From an uncultured Sphingorhabdus sp. (lineage in GTDB: Bacteria; Pseudomonadota; Alphaproteobacteria; Sphingomonadales; Sphingomonadaceae), in assembly GCA_937873665.1 (NCBI GenBank), contig CALMYW010000162.1, positions 1-14,030 of the forward strand: a stretch of DNA of 14,030 nucleotides, in the 5' to 3' direction. A program made the translations under genes and the position numbers. The notes below the pieces were generated by a model. It had not been told where the DNA came from. It did no database searches and worked only from the letters and a program-made list of their open reading frames with translations. Shown here one piece after another: positions 13,435 through 14,030 of this stretch. The stretch's first letter is position 1, and every line of letters begins with the position of its first letter.

Positions 13435-14030
13435 TCACGAGGTTGACGGAGCCGCAGGCGGCGGCACGATCGTCCACGCCCGGCACATCAGCTTACTGAT
13501 CTTCACCCCGACCCCGTCGCTGACTCGGCGCAATATGGTCTTCCTGCCCGACTGGACCACCCGAAAGCTGCGCTCGCTCTGCCCGTCGGTGAAGGTCAGC
13601 GGCTCGGCCAAAACCAGCATGTCGCCCGGCGCCGGCTTGCGGCGCGTGGTCAGGGCGAGGCGCTGGCGGCAGTTCTCGCGCCAGTGCGCGGCGTATTCGT
13701 TACCGGGCGGTCCCAAGAGGTCGAGGATCGAGGCCGGGCAGTCGTAGCTATACGGCCCCATCGTTTCGGTCATATCCTTGTAGCCAAACTCCTCACCGCT
13801 CTTCGCGCCGGGGGTCCATTTGATCAGGCAGATGATCGCAAAGGTCTCGCGCTGGGTCTCAAGATCGTAGCTCTGGCAGGCGGCGTAGTAGGCGCCTGAC
13901 CGGACGGTGGATTTGAGGACGCGCAGGCCCGTCGCCCGGCCCTTCTCAGGGTCGGGCGGATAGGTGCATTGGTTATCGAGATAGGCCTTCGGCGTGGCGA
14001 ACGGGGCCATGCCGCCGCGGGACATGAACA
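13435..14030 (-). CDS. DUF6927-like protein, start just outside the window
   Basis: The reading frame is open to the window end, and 196 residues can be read from ATG 14025. Family members I recall begin with a short MGWLF-type stretch before MSRGGM, and the codons left at the edge (xTG TTC, compatible with Leu-Phe) agree, so the true start is probably a few codons beyond the window. Visible hallmarks are ATPKAYLDNQCTYPP near the start, TFAIICLIKWTP, FGYKDMTETMGPYSYDCPASILDLLGP (about 79-105) and HWRENCR. The C-terminal half (about 125-190) is strand-rich and varies in the family. The function of DUF6927 is unknown. It leads a - strand pair with the 77-residue gene. Confidence 0.72.
   Translation of the reverse strand, partial: FMSRGGMAPFATPKAYLDNQCTYPPDPEKGRATGLRVLKSTVRSGAYYAACQSYDLETQRETFAIICLIKWTPGAKSGEEFGYKDMTETMGPYSYDCPASILDLLGPPGNEYAAHWRENCRQRLALTTRRKPAPGDMLVLAEPLTFTDGQSERSFRVVQSGRKTILRRVSDGVGVKISKLMCRAWTIVPPPAAPSTS

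Noticed and set aside
1..14030. CRISPR arrays, insertion sequences, tRNA genes or attachment sites
   Set aside because: No regularly spaced repeats, transposase or integrase frames, tRNA-like folds or long flanking direct repeats could be seen by eye.

Overview
The window looks like an accessory (defence- and mobile-element-type) region of a GC-rich alphaproteobacterium, most likely a sphingomonad. That placement rests on strong codon bias toward G/C, on TTGACG-type promoter motifs, and on the small-gene cluster at the right end (a DUF3768 protein and a DUF6927-like protein), a combination I associate with sphingomonad plasmids and genomic islands. No tRNA, rRNA, CRISPR array, transposase or integrase is visible.

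Left edge (1-678, + strand): the C-terminal quarter or so of an SMC/Rad50-like ATPase of the YhaN type, cut by the window start. It runs convergently into the main block.

Main block (810-8496, all - strand; read from right to left): a seven-gene array. First come three genes joined by 4-base ATGA overlaps: a sigma-70-like factor, an HTH protein, and an 1115-residue fusion of an ImmA/IrrE zinc peptidase, a UvrD-type helicase and an Fe-S PD-(D/E)XK-like C-terminal domain. After a 107-base leader comes a complete bacterial ubiquitin-like conjugation operon in the order bilA (tandem ubiquitin-like protein), bilB (E2), bilC (JAMM deubiquitinase) and bilD (E1). Bil systems are known anti-phage systems. 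What stands out is the upstream regulator/sensor-like triad reading straight into them. The leader before bilA carries a perfect 9-bp inverted repeat that would bury the bilA ribosome binding site. Together this suggests a controlled seven-gene defence unit: damage or phage replication sensed by the helicase-peptidase, relief of an HTH/sigma switch, then BilA conjugation. The coupling is inference.

Middle (8729-11686): a three-gene - strand operon (putative toxin, XRE antitoxin, VOC-fold protein), a divergent + strand papain/transglutaminase-like protein with a visible Cys-His-Asp set, and a DUF5677-like protein on the - strand.

Right end (11857-14030): small sphingomonad-type conserved genes around a divergent promoter region. 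A DUF3768 protein and a 105-residue partner are on the - strand, a 162-residue protein is on the + strand, and a 77-residue protein and a DUF6927-like protein (its start just outside the window) are on the - strand. These look like mobile-element cargo or backbone and support the idea that the defence block sits in an accessory region.
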